A stretch of DNA of 13,701 nucleotides from Pseudomonadota bacterium (GCA_023428085.1 JAEYZK010000388.1:1-13701); one strand, 5' to 3'; shown: positions 1 through 6,842, counted from the first letter of the stretch. Numbers and translations are program-made. The notes: generated by a model from the letters alone, not told the origin.

Positions 1-1
1 G

Positions 2-1141
2 GCCGAGGCGAACGCCCGGGCCGGCGTCGCCCGCGCGGACCAGGCGCGCTCCGGGCTCCTCCCGCAGGTCGGGGTGAGCGGCGCGGTCGAGTGGTCCGGC
101 ACCGACCGCGACGACGCGCTCGACGCCGGGCGCGACGGCACGACCTGGCGCGCCGGCGTCGCCGCCGACCAGACCCTCTTCGACGCCGGGACGCTGTTCC
201 GCTGGCGCTCGGCGCGGTCCAGCGCCGACGCGCTGCGGAGCGCCGCCGAGACCACGGGCCTCGACGTCGTCTCCGCGGTGCGGGCCGCCTACTTCGCCGC
301 CCGCGCCGAGCGCGACCTCACCCGCGTGGCGCGCGAGACCGTGGCGAACAACGAGGCCCACCTCCGCCAGGTGCAGGCGTTCGTGGACGTGGGCACCCAG
401 CCCCCGATCGCCCTCGCCCAGACCCGCGCCGATCTCGCGTCCGCGCGCCTCGCGCTCATCCGCGCCGAGAACGCGTACGCGAGCGCGAAGGCCCGCCTCG
501 CGCAGGCGATGGGGCTCGAGCGCTGGGAGCCGTTCGACGTGGCCGACGACACGCTGCCGGAGGTCGAGGGCGAGGCGGGGTCGCTCGAGCCGCTCGTCGC
601 GGAGGCGCTCTCCCGGCGCCCGGAGCTCGCGACGATCGCCGCCCAGGAGCGGGCGGGCGAGCAGAGCCGCGCCGCCGCCCGCGCCGGCTGGCTGCCGAGC
701 CTCGGCGCGCGCGCGACCTACGGCCGCTCCGGCCCGCGCCCCGACGACACGAGCGGCGCCTGGACCGCCGGGGTGAACCTCTCGTGGAGCCTCTTCGACG
801 GCGGCCTCACCTCCGCGCGCGTGCGCGAGGCCGAGGCGTCGCTCGCGTCGCTCCGCGCGCAGGAGATCGCGCTCCGCACCGACATCCGCGTCGCGCTCGA
901 GCAGGCGCACCTCGGCGTGCGCGCCGCCCGCGGCGCGGTGGAGGCGGCGGCCGAGGCCGAGACCGCCGCGCGCGAGCGGCTCCGGCTCGCCGAGGGGCGG
1001 TTCCAGGCCGGGGCGGGCAGCATCATCGAGCTCGGCGACGCGCAGGTGGCGGTGAGCACCGCGGCCGCGCAGCGGGTCCAGGCCGAGTACGACCTCTCCG
1101 CCGCGCGGGCTGCGCTGCTCAGATCGATGGGGCGGGAGTAG
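2..1141 (+). CDS. TolC-family outer-membrane efflux protein (5' end cut off by window)
   Basis: Outer-membrane channel component of a type I secretion or RND efflux system (OEP family, PF02321). The frame is open from base 2, so the true start and signal peptide lie outside the window; the ATG at 74 is internal, because the codons before it continue the family pattern of a charged helix followed by GLLPQVGVSG. Two repeats are visible. Each has a beta segment (LLPQVGVSGAVEWSG, then WLPSLGARATYGRSG), a second beta segment ending in a LFD motif (QTLFDAG, then WSLFDGG), and a long Ala/Glu/Arg-rich helical hairpin. The end has the usual pattern of a conserved EL.DAQ helix followed by a YDLSAARAALLRSMG helix. 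379 residues are present, so perhaps 50-80 are missing. The partner pump genes are presumably upstream. It converges on and overlaps the neighbouring kinase gene by 23 bp and has no functional link to the sugar locus. The family call is firm; the transported substrate is unknown. Confidence 0.9.
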   Translation, partial: AEANARAGVARADQARSGLLPQVGVSGAVEWSGTDRDDALDAGRDGTTWRAGVAADQTLFDAGTLFRWRSARSSADALRSAAETTGLDVVSAVRAAYFAARAERDLTRVARETVANNEAHLRQVQAFVDVGTQPPIALAQTRADLASARLALIRAENAYASAKARLAQAMGLERWEPFDVADDTLPEVEGEAGSLEPLVAEALSRRPELATIAAQERAGEQSRAAARAGWLPSLGARATYGRSGPRPDDTSGAWTAGVNLSWSLFDGGLTSARVREAEASLASLRAQEIALRTDIRVALEQAHLGVRAARGAVEAAAEAETAARERLRLAEGRFQAGAGSIIELGDAQVAVSTAAAQRVQAEYDLSAARAALLRSMGRE

Positions 1142-2633
1142 CTCCGTCTCCGTCGTCGTGCGGGCGCTCGAGCGCCGGCTCCACCCGCGCCGCGGCCTCG
1201 TCCCACGCCGCGGGGTCCGCCGGTTCGTAGCGGACCGGGGCGCAGGAGGCCCGCGCCAGCGCCCTCGCCTCGCTCCAGGACGCGCAGGCGCCGGTCGCGA
1301 TCGCCTGGGCGAGCACGTTCCCGAGCGCGGCCGCCTCGGCCGGCCCGGCGAGCACCGGCCGCCCGCAGGCGTCGGCCGTGAGCTGGCAGAGGAGCGCGTT
1401 GCGCGCGCCGCCGCCGACGACGTGGACGACCTCCAGCCGCCGCCCGAGCAGGGCCTCCAGGTCGTGGAGCGTGCGCCGGTAGCTCCAGGCGAGGCTCTCG
1501 AGGATGGTTCGCAGGAGCTCCGCGCGCGTGTCGGGGGCAGGCTGCCCCGTGCGCGCGCAGAGCGCCCGGATCGCCGCGGGCATGTCGTCCGGCTCCCGCA
1601 GCGACGGGTGGTCGGGGTCCACGATCGACCGGAGCGGCCTCCCCGCCGCCGCCTGCGCCGCCAGCGACGCGGAGTCGAGCGCGCCGCCGGCGCCGGCCCA
1701 GGCGCGGCGGCACTCCTGCAGGAGCCGGAGCCCGGCCACGCTGCGGTGCAGGCACACGGTCCCGTCCACGCCGGCCTCGTTCGTGAACCCGAGCCTCCGC
1801 GCGCGCTCGCTCCGGACGGGCGCCGCGAGGGTCGTGCCCACGAGCGACGACGTCCCCGCGCTGACGTAGGCGTGGTCCGGGACCTCGGCCGGGATGGCCG
1901 CCACGGCCGAGGCGGTGGCGTGGCACGCGGGCGCGACCACCTGCACGCCCGGGAGCCCCGCGCGCCGCGCGGGCGCGCTCCGCAGCGGCCCGAGCTTCGT
2001 GGCGGGCGGGACGACGGGCGGGAAGAGGTGCGCAGGGATCCGCGCGCGCGCCAGCAGCGGCACGATCCAGGTGCGCTGCGCGAGGTCGTAGCACTGCGAC
2101 GTGGACGCGATGGTGTGCTCGGCCGCCTGGACGCCGCACAGCCAGTACGCGAGGAGATCGGGGATGAAGAGGAGCCGGGCGGCGCGGAGGAGCGTGGACG
2201 ATCTCCGGCGCGCCATGGCGAACAGCTGGTACAGGGTGTTGGTCTGCAGCGCCTGCACCCCGGTCGCGGCCCAGAGGTCGGGCTCCGGGACGCGCGCGTG
2301 GAGCCGGTCCGGGATCCCGTCCGTCTGGCGGTCGCGGGAGTGGAAGGGCGGGGCGAGCAGCTCCCCGCGCGCGTCGAGCAGGCCGAAGTCCACGCCCCAC
2401 CCGTCGATCGCCACGCTGTCGAGCCCGCGGCCCGCCCGCGCGGCCGCGCCCAGGCCGGCGAGGATCTCGCCGTAGAGGCGCTGGACGTCCCAGCGCAGCG
2501 TCCCCTCCACCCGCGCCGTCCGGTTCGCGAACCGGTGCGCCTCCTGGAGCACGACGCGGCCCCCCTCGAGCCGACCCACGAACACCCGGCCGCTCTCCGC
2601 TCCCAGATCCACGGCGGACCAGGCGTGGCTCAT
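1119..2633 (-). CDS. rhaB: Rhamnulokinase-like FGGY carbohydrate kinase with altered active site
   Basis: 504 residues, close to the usual RhaB length. FGGY kinases of this type phosphorylate L-rhamnulose or L-fuculose at O-1 with ATP in the cytoplasm. Family marks are the N-terminal phosphate-binding loop AVDLGAESGRV (7-17), GTLRWDV (44-50), IDGWGVDFGLLD (76-87), NTLYQL (132-137), AYVSAGTSSLVG (255-266) and the C-terminal ATP-site motif VVGGGARNALLCQLTADACG (405-424). The oddity is residue 239: E. coli RhaB reads SHDTASAV with the catalytic Asp, whereas this protein reads CHATASAV, so the general base is Ala (codon GCC at 1917-1919). Two nearby Trp positions are also changed (GTWSL to GTSSL; GLWLL to GLRLL). 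It may be inactive, altered in function, or regulatory. An AGGAGGA ribosome-binding site at 2641-2647 supports the ATG start. It is the last gene of the minus-strand block and converges on the TolC-family gene. Confidence 0.85.
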   Translation of the reverse strand: MSHAWSAVDLGAESGRVFVGRLEGGRVVLQEAHRFANRTARVEGTLRWDVQRLYGEILAGLGAAARAGRGLDSVAIDGWGVDFGLLDARGELLAPPFHSRDRQTDGIPDRLHARVPEPDLWAATGVQALQTNTLYQLFAMARRRSSTLLRAARLLFIPDLLAYWLCGVQAAEHTIASTSQCYDLAQRTWIVPLLARARIPAHLFPPVVPPATKLGPLRSAPARRAGLPGVQVVAPACHATASAVAAIPAEVPDHAYVSAGTSSLVGTTLAAPVRSERARRLGFTNEAGVDGTVCLHRSVAGLRLLQECRRAWAGAGGALDSASLAAQAAAGRPLRSIVDPDHPSLREPDDMPAAIRALCARTGQPAPDTRAELLRTILESLAWSYRRTLHDLEALLGRRLEVVHVVGGGARNALLCQLTADACGRPVLAGPAEAAALGNVLAQAIATGACASWSEARALARASCAPVRYEPADPAAWDEAAARVEPALERPHDDGDGATPAPSI

Positions 2634-2647
2634 GTCCGTGTCCTCCT

Positions 2648-2668
2648 GCCGGAGCGCGGCGCTCCGGC
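2648..2668. repeat. 21-bp perfect palindrome directly upstream of the rhaB-like ribosome-binding site
   Basis: Arms 2648-2657 and 2659-2668 (GCCGGAGCGC / GCGCTCCGGC) are exact inverted repeats around one central base. It sits between the doubtful short ORF and the rhaB-like gene, touching the AGGAGGA ribosome-binding site at 2641-2647. In RNA it could fold into a GC-only hairpin (about 8 bp with a small loop) that either blocks upstream nucleases or affects ribosome access. As DNA it could be a protein-binding dyad. There is no T-run, so it is not a classical intrinsic terminator. The symmetry is certain; the role is not. Confidence 0.6.
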
Positions 2669-2678
2669 GCCGCGCCGC

Positions 2679-2792
2679 TCAGGCATCGCCGCAGCCCGAC
2701 ACGCGCAGCCCCAGGGCGTCCAGCGCCGCCTGGCAGGCGCGGCTGGCCGAGGGCCGCAGGGCACCGCTCGCGACGACGCGGACGGTCTTCAT
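2679..2792 (-). CDS. Possible 37-residue ORF of unknown function
   Basis: A short reading frame in the 196-bp gap between the aldo/keto reductase and the rhaB-like gene. It starts with ATG, preceded by GGAG six bases upstream, and ends with TGA. The product begins MKTVRVVASGALRPS and ends SGCGDA. I recognise no domain; there is no signal peptide or membrane segment, and it contains two cysteines. It lies in the operon orientation 37 bp after the reductase stop. It could be a real small protein, the remnant of a lost gene, or a chance ORF, since open frames are common at this GC content. Conservation at the same position in related genomes would decide. Confidence 0.22.
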   Translation of the reverse strand: MKTVRVVASGALRPSASRACQAALDALGLRVSGCGDA

Positions 2793-2829
2793 GGCGCGCT
2801 CCGCGGCGCGTGACGGCGCTCGCGCGGTG

Positions 2830-3897
2830 TCACGGCGGCGTGATCTCTCCGTCCAGATCCCAGAGATCCTCCCAGCGCTGGCCGTCCTTCCAGAGGAAGA
2901 CCTGTCCCTTGATGAGCCGGCAGTTCCGGTCGATCCGGGCGACGGCCTGCATCTCCTCCGCGGTGAGCGGCGGGGACACGGCCGCCTGGAGGTTGCCCAG
3001 GTACTCGTGCCGCTTCACCGAGAAGGGGATCGGCACCTGGCCGCGCTGGACGGCCCACTTCACGCACACCGTCGCGGGGTGCACCCCGAGGCGCCGCGCG
3101 ATGCCGACGATGACGGGATCCTCGATGTCCACGGTGTCGCCCGCGGTCCGATCGCGCTCGGGCCGGGTCGGGGAGCCGATGGGGCAGAAGCCGATCGGGA
3201 CGATCCCGTGCTCGACCACGAACCGGAACAGCTCCGGCTGCTGGAAGTGGGGGTGGAGCTCCATCTCGTTGCACGCCGGCGGGATCCGCGCGTCCGCGAG
3301 CACGCGGCGGAGCTTGGGCACGGTCATGTTCGAGGTGCCGATGTGGCGGACGAGCCCCAGGTCCACCAGGCGCTCCATCTCCCGCCAGGTCCGCATGTAG
3401 CGCTCGTGGAGGTAGGGCTTCGCGTCCGGCGAGCGCGAGCTCACGTCGCAGCCGGGGGCGTGGTAGTTCGGGAAGGGCCAGTGCACGAGGTAGAGGTCGA
3501 GGTACTCGAGCTGGAGATCGGCGAGCGACTGCCGGCACGAGGCGATCACGTCCCCCTCGCCGTGCTTGTCGTTCCAGACCTTGGAGGTGATCCAGAGCTC
3601 GTCGCGCCGCACGCCGCCGCGCTGGATCCGGGCGAGCGCCTGCCCGATGAGCGGCTCGTTCCCGTAGACGGACGCGCAGTCGAAGTGCCGGTATCCGACC
3701 CCGGCGGCGCCGACCACGGCGGCGGCGATGTCCTCGCCCCGGTAGCGATCGGAGCCGAAGGTGCCCAGCCCCACCGCCGGGATGCGCGCCCCGGAGCGGA
3801 GCGTGCGCGACGGCACGAGGCCCGGGTCGACGCCGTCGGCGGCGCGCTGGTACGCGGGCAGGGCAAGCGAGGGGACCGGCGACGCGGCGTGGGACAT
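2830..3897 (-). CDS. Aldo/keto reductase (AKR superfamily)
   Basis: 355 residues forming a TIM-barrel oxidoreductase (PF00248) of the aldose/aldehyde-reductase type, expected to interconvert a sugar aldehyde and its alcohol with a nicotinamide cofactor. The full catalytic tetrad is visible: Asp73 and Tyr78 in DCASVYGNE, Lys106 in ITSKVWN, and His139 in DLYLVHWP. GTSN (187-190) and the NEMELHPHFQQ segment (210-220) are typical of the substrate and nicotinamide side of the barrel. About 28 residues precede the first barrel strand (SRTLRSGARIPAVGLGT). The cofactor loop reads IPFSVKRHEYLGN (290-302) where NADPH-dependent members have IPKS, so the Lys that binds the 2'-phosphate is Phe. It starts 4 bp after the fucU stop and has an AAGGAG ribosome-binding site inside fucU. 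Its place in the locus suggests it reduces an incoming aldose to a polyol, which is an inference. Confidence 0.88.
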   Translation of the reverse strand: MSHAASPVPSLALPAYQRAADGVDPGLVPSRTLRSGARIPAVGLGTFGSDRYRGEDIAAAVVGAAGVGYRHFDCASVYGNEPLIGQALARIQRGGVRRDELWITSKVWNDKHGEGDVIASCRQSLADLQLEYLDLYLVHWPFPNYHAPGCDVSSRSPDAKPYLHERYMRTWREMERLVDLGLVRHIGTSNMTVPKLRRVLADARIPPACNEMELHPHFQQPELFRFVVEHGIVPIGFCPIGSPTRPERDRTAGDTVDIEDPVIVGIARRLGVHPATVCVKWAVQRGQVPIPFSVKRHEYLGNLQAAVSPPLTAEEMQAVARIDRNCRLIKGQVFLWKDGQRWEDLWDLDGEITPP

Positions 3898-3901
3898 GGC
3901 T

Positions 3902-4369
3902 TCACGGCTCCTTGGAGCGGGGGGGAGAGGAGGGCGGCGCGACCGGCGTGACGCCCTTCTTGAGCAGGACGTTGCCGTACTTGGCGGTCTCGCCGGTCAC
4001 GACGACCGCGAACGCCCGCCGGGCGCGCGCGTAGAAGTCGGAGCGCGGGATGAAGGCCGTCTCGGGCGCGCCGGGGTGGTGGCGCGCGAGGGCCGCCCGG
4101 TACCGGGCGTGGACGGCCGGGTCCGGGGTGTCCCCGGGGACCGGCGCCATCATGACGACGGGGTCCGGCACGTACGTGTCGAGCGCGAAGAGCGGGAGCA
4201 TCGCGTCGAGCAGGTCCGCGACGCGGAGGCCGTCGGCGCGCAGCACGCGCTCGTTCACCGACTCGGCGGGGAAGTGCGCGTCGGCGAGCACGAGCTCGTC
4301 GCCGTGGCCCATGCGGCAGAGGACGGCGAGGAGCTCCGGGGAGAGCAGGGGCGAGATCCCGATCAGCAT
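3902..4369 (-). CDS. fucU: L-fucose mutarotase (FucU/RbsD family)
   Basis: 155 residues. FucU interconverts the alpha and beta anomers of L-fucose in the cytoplasm; the related RbsD acts on ribose pyranose/furanose forms. The sequence tracks E. coli FucU almost throughout: ISPLLSPELL (5-14), MGHGDELVLADAHFPAES (20-37) with the active-site His22 and Asp24, RADGL (44-48), LPLFALDTY (58-66), VVMMAPVPGDT (71-81) and VVTGETAKYGNVLLKKGVTP (123-142). A Pro/Ser-rich tail of about 13 residues follows the usual end. The ATG lies inside the end of gatZ (ATGCTGA overlap of 7 bp) with GGAGG six bases upstream, so translation is probably coupled. No fucose isomerase or fuculose aldolase is in the window, so the natural sugar may be another galacto-configured aldose. 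Confidence 0.92.
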   Translation of the reverse strand: MLIGISPLLSPELLAVLCRMGHGDELVLADAHFPAESVNERVLRADGLRVADLLDAMLPLFALDTYVPDPVVMMAPVPGDTPDPAVHARYRAALARHHPGAPETAFIPRSDFYARARRAFAVVVTGETAKYGNVLLKKGVTPVAPPSSPPRSKEP

Positions 4370-5685
4370 CGCGGGCCTCCAGGCGCGGCGCGCGCGGTCG
4401 CCGCCGGGGACGGAGCGGGCGCGCCGGGCGCGGCGCCCGCCTGCAGGTAGACCTCCATCACCTCGCGGACGCGCTCCACCGCGAGCTCGCGCGGCGTGGG
4501 GACGAGCGCGCCGGCCCGGACGTGGAGGAACGCCGCGGGCATGTACTGGCTGATCAGGGTCTCCGGGAGGCGCGGGGAGAGGTTCGCGAAGAGCCGCGCC
4601 TGGGCCTCCAGGACCTCCGGGCGGCCGAGGTAGTACCGGGCGCGATCGGAGTAGCTGAACGCGAGCTTGAACGACACCTCCTCCGGCGGGCCGTCGTAGT
4701 ACGCCGCCCAGTGTCGCGGGTCCTCCCGCATGACGCGGGTGAGCGTGTCGCGCAGGCGCGAGGGGACGGGCGGCGCGAGCTCGCGCTCCATCAGCTCGAG
4801 CAGGAACAGCGCCTCGCGCAGGGCGTAGGTGAGCCAGGGGCCGACCTTCAGGATGCAGAAGTGATCCTGCACCATCGCGCGCAGCGCGCCCGGCGCCTGG
4901 TAGTCGGTCGAGTGCGCCTCGAAGACGATCCCCGGGTGCGCGAGGACGGCGCGGGCCAGCCCGGGGGCGGGCTGGTAGTCGTGGACGCCCCCGTCGCCGA
5001 ACTCGACGCCGGGCTGGACGACCAGCCCCACCACGCGCTCCCACGCGGCCTCGAGGCCGCGCCTGCGGAACGCCGCGCCGAACGCCTCGAGCGTGCGCGC
5101 CACCTCGCCGGGGGAGGTGACGCGCATCGCCTCCTCCGCGCGGACGCCCCCCGGCGTCGGGACCTCGGTCCCCACCACGTAGACGGGCGCGGCGTCTCCG
5201 CGGACCTCCTCGCACCGCGCCGCGAGCTGCGCGCACCGGTCGGCGATCACCTCCTCCGGGAGCGGGGACGGATCGCCCGCGCAGAGGAAGCTCGCGTCGA
5301 GGTGGATCTTCTCGTACCCGGCCCGGACGTACGCGGCGACGAGCTCGAGCGCCTCGTCCATCGCCGCGCGCGCCGGCCGCGCCCGCCAGGTGTTCGGGCC
5401 GAGGTGATCGCCGCCGAGCAGGATGCGCTCCTCGGGGAAGCCCTCCTCCGCCGCGAGCGCGCGCACCAGGCGGGCGAAGTCGGCCGGGTTCAGCCCGGTG
5501 TACCCGCCGTACTGATCCACCTGGTTGGAGGTGGACTCGACGAGCGCGAAGGTGTCGTGCCGGCGCGCGGTCCGGTACAGCGCCCGCAGGACCAGCGGGT
5601 GGGCGGAGCAGACGGACATGGCCACCCCGCCCCGCCCCGCGCGGTTGCTCCGGATCGTCTCCAGGAACTGGTCGAGCGCACGCAT
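4363..5685 (-). CDS. gatZ: GatZ/KbaZ-family protein (PF08013), likely D-tagatose-6-phosphate 4-epimerase
   Basis: 440 residues, the usual family length plus a 25-residue Ala/Pro-rich tail. Conserved blocks are SVCSAHPLVLRAL (24-36), ESTSNQVDQYGGYTG (50-64), LLGGDHLGPN (89-98), KIHLDASF (126-133), VYVVGTEVPTPGG (168-180), VVQPGVEFG (222-230), VFEAHSTDYQ (254-263) and LKVGPWLTYALREAL (279-293). In enteric bacteria GatZ/KbaZ is the partner subunit of the class II aldolases GatY/KbaY. In Agrobacterium a stand-alone member epimerises D-tagatose 6-phosphate to D-fructose 6-phosphate. No GatY/KbaY homologue is present here and a GatD-like dehydrogenase is, so the epimerase role is preferred (inference). 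ATG at 5685 is supported by GGAGG seven bases upstream and by the fit of the N-terminus. It follows a 209-bp hairpin-rich gap and overlaps fucU by 7 bp. Confidence 0.9.
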   Translation of the reverse strand: MRALDQFLETIRSNRAGRGGVAMSVCSAHPLVLRALYRTARRHDTFALVESTSNQVDQYGGYTGLNPADFARLVRALAAEEGFPEERILLGGDHLGPNTWRARPARAAMDEALELVAAYVRAGYEKIHLDASFLCAGDPSPLPEEVIADRCAQLAARCEEVRGDAAPVYVVGTEVPTPGGVRAEEAMRVTSPGEVARTLEAFGAAFRRRGLEAAWERVVGLVVQPGVEFGDGGVHDYQPAPGLARAVLAHPGIVFEAHSTDYQAPGALRAMVQDHFCILKVGPWLTYALREALFLLELMERELAPPVPSRLRDTLTRVMREDPRHWAAYYDGPPEEVSFKLAFSYSDRARYYLGRPEVLEAQARLFANLSPRLPETLISQYMPAAFLHVRAGALVPTPRELAVERVREVMEVYLQAGAAPGAPAPSPAATARAAPGGPRC

Positions 5686-5727
5686 CGATCCCTCCGTCCA
5701 CCACCACGCGATGGCTCCCCGCGCCGG

Positions 5728-5743
5728 GGACCGGCGCCGGTCC
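5728..5743. repeat. 16-bp perfect palindrome in the gatZ leader region
   Basis: The sequence GGACCGGCGCCGGTCC is fully self-complementary. It lies 43 bp upstream of the gatZ ATG, within the 209-bp gap after the binding-protein gene. It could be a protein-binding dyad or an RNA hairpin. At this GC content some palindromes arise by chance, but this is one of three strong inverted repeats in the same gap. Confidence 0.5.
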
Positions 5744-5762
5744 GGCCGGTCGAGCCGGGAAA

Positions 5763-5819
5763 CGGGGCTCCGCCTCGATCGCCACGCAGGCGCGATCGTG
5801 CCGTCGAGGCGGAGGCCCG
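5763..5819 (-). terminator. Long hairpin in the binding protein-gatZ gap, possible weak terminator or processing site
   Basis: Arms 5768-5778 and 5804-5814 are exact 11-bp inverted repeats (CTCCGCCTCGA / TCGAGGCGGAG). After one mismatch the pairing continues for four more base pairs (5763-5766 with 5816-5819). On the transcribed strand the stem ends GAGCCCCG followed by TTTCCC, so there are only three consecutive U residues: a weak intrinsic terminator at best. A competing 7-bp repeat (5776-5782 / 5792-5798, CGATCGC / GCGATCG) could form an alternative inner hairpin. It separates the transporter half of the locus from the metabolic half, which suggests it tunes the relative expression of the two. 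Confidence 0.5.
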
Positions 5820-5851
5820 GGCGCGCCGGGGGAGACCGCGGCGCGCCGTGC

Positions 5852-5887
5852 AGGAGCCGGCGGAGCGGAGCGCGCTCGCCGGCTCCT
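5852..5887 (-). terminator. Hairpin immediately after the binding-protein stop codon (mRNA-stabilising or attenuating)
   Basis: Arms 5852-5862 and 5877-5887 are an exact 11-bp inverted repeat (AGGAGCCGGCG / CGCCGGCTCCT). An inner 4-bp stem (AGCG / CGCT) follows after one bulged base, leaving a 5-nt loop. The hairpin begins 7 bp downstream of the binding-protein TGA. No U-tract follows. Hairpins at this position, as after malE in E. coli, protect the upstream message from 3' exonucleases and let the binding protein be made in excess over its neighbours. That role is inferred from position; the structure itself is clear. Confidence 0.6.
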
Positions 5888-5894
5888 CCTGACG

Positions 5895-6842
5895 TCAGTA
5901 CAGGACGTTCTTCGCTTCGGGCTGCTCGATGTTCTGCTTCGTGACGATCACCACGCCGGTGTTGACGAACTTGGCGACCTGCTTGCCCTGGATCGCCTCG
6001 AGCGCGGTCTTCACGCCCTGGAACCCCATCTGGTAGGAGCCCTGCACCGCGATGGCCGCGAGCGTGCCGTCCTTCACGAACCTCTGCAGGTCCTCGTTGC
6101 CGTCGAAGCCGATGGCCACGACCTTGCCCGCCTTGCCGGCCTGCACCAGCGCGCGGCCCATGCCGACCGCGGTGGGCTCGTTGGCGCCGAAGATCCCCTT
6201 CAGGTCGGGGTGGGCGGCGAGGACGTCGGTGGTCTGGTTGAGCGCGGTCGCCATCTGCGCCTGGGAGTAGTAGGTGCCCACGATCTGCAGCTTCGAGTTC
6301 TGCTGGATGTACTTCTTGAAGCCGCCCACCCGGCCGATCTCCGAGCCGACGCCCGCGACGTAGGACATCACCGCGATCTTGCCCTCCTTGCCGATCCGGT
6401 CGATGAGGGCCTTGGCGCAGAGCTCGCCGGCCTTCTCGTTGTCGGTGGCGAGGAAGGACCTGTAGTAGCCCTTGCCGGCGTCGGCGAGCATCGAGTCGAG
6501 GATGATCACGGGGATCTTGGCCTCCCACGCCTTCTTCACGGCGGGGATGAGGGCCTCCGGATCCGAGGGCGCGAGCACGATGGCCGCGACCTTGCGGGTG
6601 ACCGCGTTCTCGACCATCGCCACCTCGTCCGCGATGGCCGACTCCGAGGCCGGGCCCTGGAACGTCATCGTGTAGCCCTTCAGCGCGGGCAGCTTGATGG
6701 CGTCGGACGCCCCCTTGTTCACGTTCTGCCAGAAGTTCGAGTTGGTGGTCTTGACGATCACCGCGATCTCGCCCGCCGCCTGCGCGCCGCTCGCCCAGAG
6801 CGCCGCCACCGCCGCGAAGCCTGCGAAGAGTGCCTTCCTCAT
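5895..6842 (-). CDS. ABC transporter sugar-binding protein (CUT2 type, periplasmic)
   Basis: 315 residues, the standard size for a ribose/galactose-type binding protein (Peripla_BP_4). The Sec signal peptide is clear: MRK, a hydrophobic core (4-16), and cleavage likely after AQA at 20-22. The mature start AGEIAVIVKTTNSNFWQNV has the family's first beta strand followed by the sugar-stacking N.FW motif (36-38). PVIILDS (111-117), VGSEIGRVGGF (165-175), IFGANEPTAVG (217-227) and VVAIGFDGNED (241-251) line the cleft and hinge in this family. It delivers substrate to the permease and ATPase encoded just upstream in the operon. The GGAGG ribosome-binding site six bases before ATG is strong. It lies 51 bp after the permease gene and is followed by a stable hairpin, consistent with high expression. 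The ligand cannot be read from the sequence; a pentose, hexose or polyol is likely. Confidence 0.92.
   Translation of the reverse strand: MRKALFAGFAAVAALWASGAQAAGEIAVIVKTTNSNFWQNVNKGASDAIKLPALKGYTMTFQGPASESAIADEVAMVENAVTRKVAAIVLAPSDPEALIPAVKKAWEAKIPVIILDSMLADAGKGYYRSFLATDNEKAGELCAKALIDRIGKEGKIAVMSYVAGVGSEIGRVGGFKKYIQQNSKLQIVGTYYSQAQMATALNQTTDVLAAHPDLKGIFGANEPTAVGMGRALVQAGKAGKVVAIGFDGNEDLQRFVKDGTLAAIAVQGSYQMGFQGVKTALEAIQGKQVAKFVNTGVVIVTKQNIEQPEAKNVLY

Noticed and set aside
74..1141. Treating the ATG at 74 as the true start of the TolC-family gene
   Set aside because: The frame is open back to base 2 and the upstream codons continue the helical pattern and the conserved LLPQV segment, so the ATG is internal and the gene is cut by the window edge.
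5890..5897. TGACGTCA palindrome at the binding-protein stop codon
   Set aside because: It is formed partly by the stop codon and final codons; eight bases is too short to argue for a binding site at this place.
4363..6528. A 721-codon frame joining part of the binding-protein region to gatZ, read as a fusion
   Set aside because: The first part is an out-of-frame reading of the binding-protein gene. The GatZ homology begins at the ATG at 5685 with its own ribosome-binding site.
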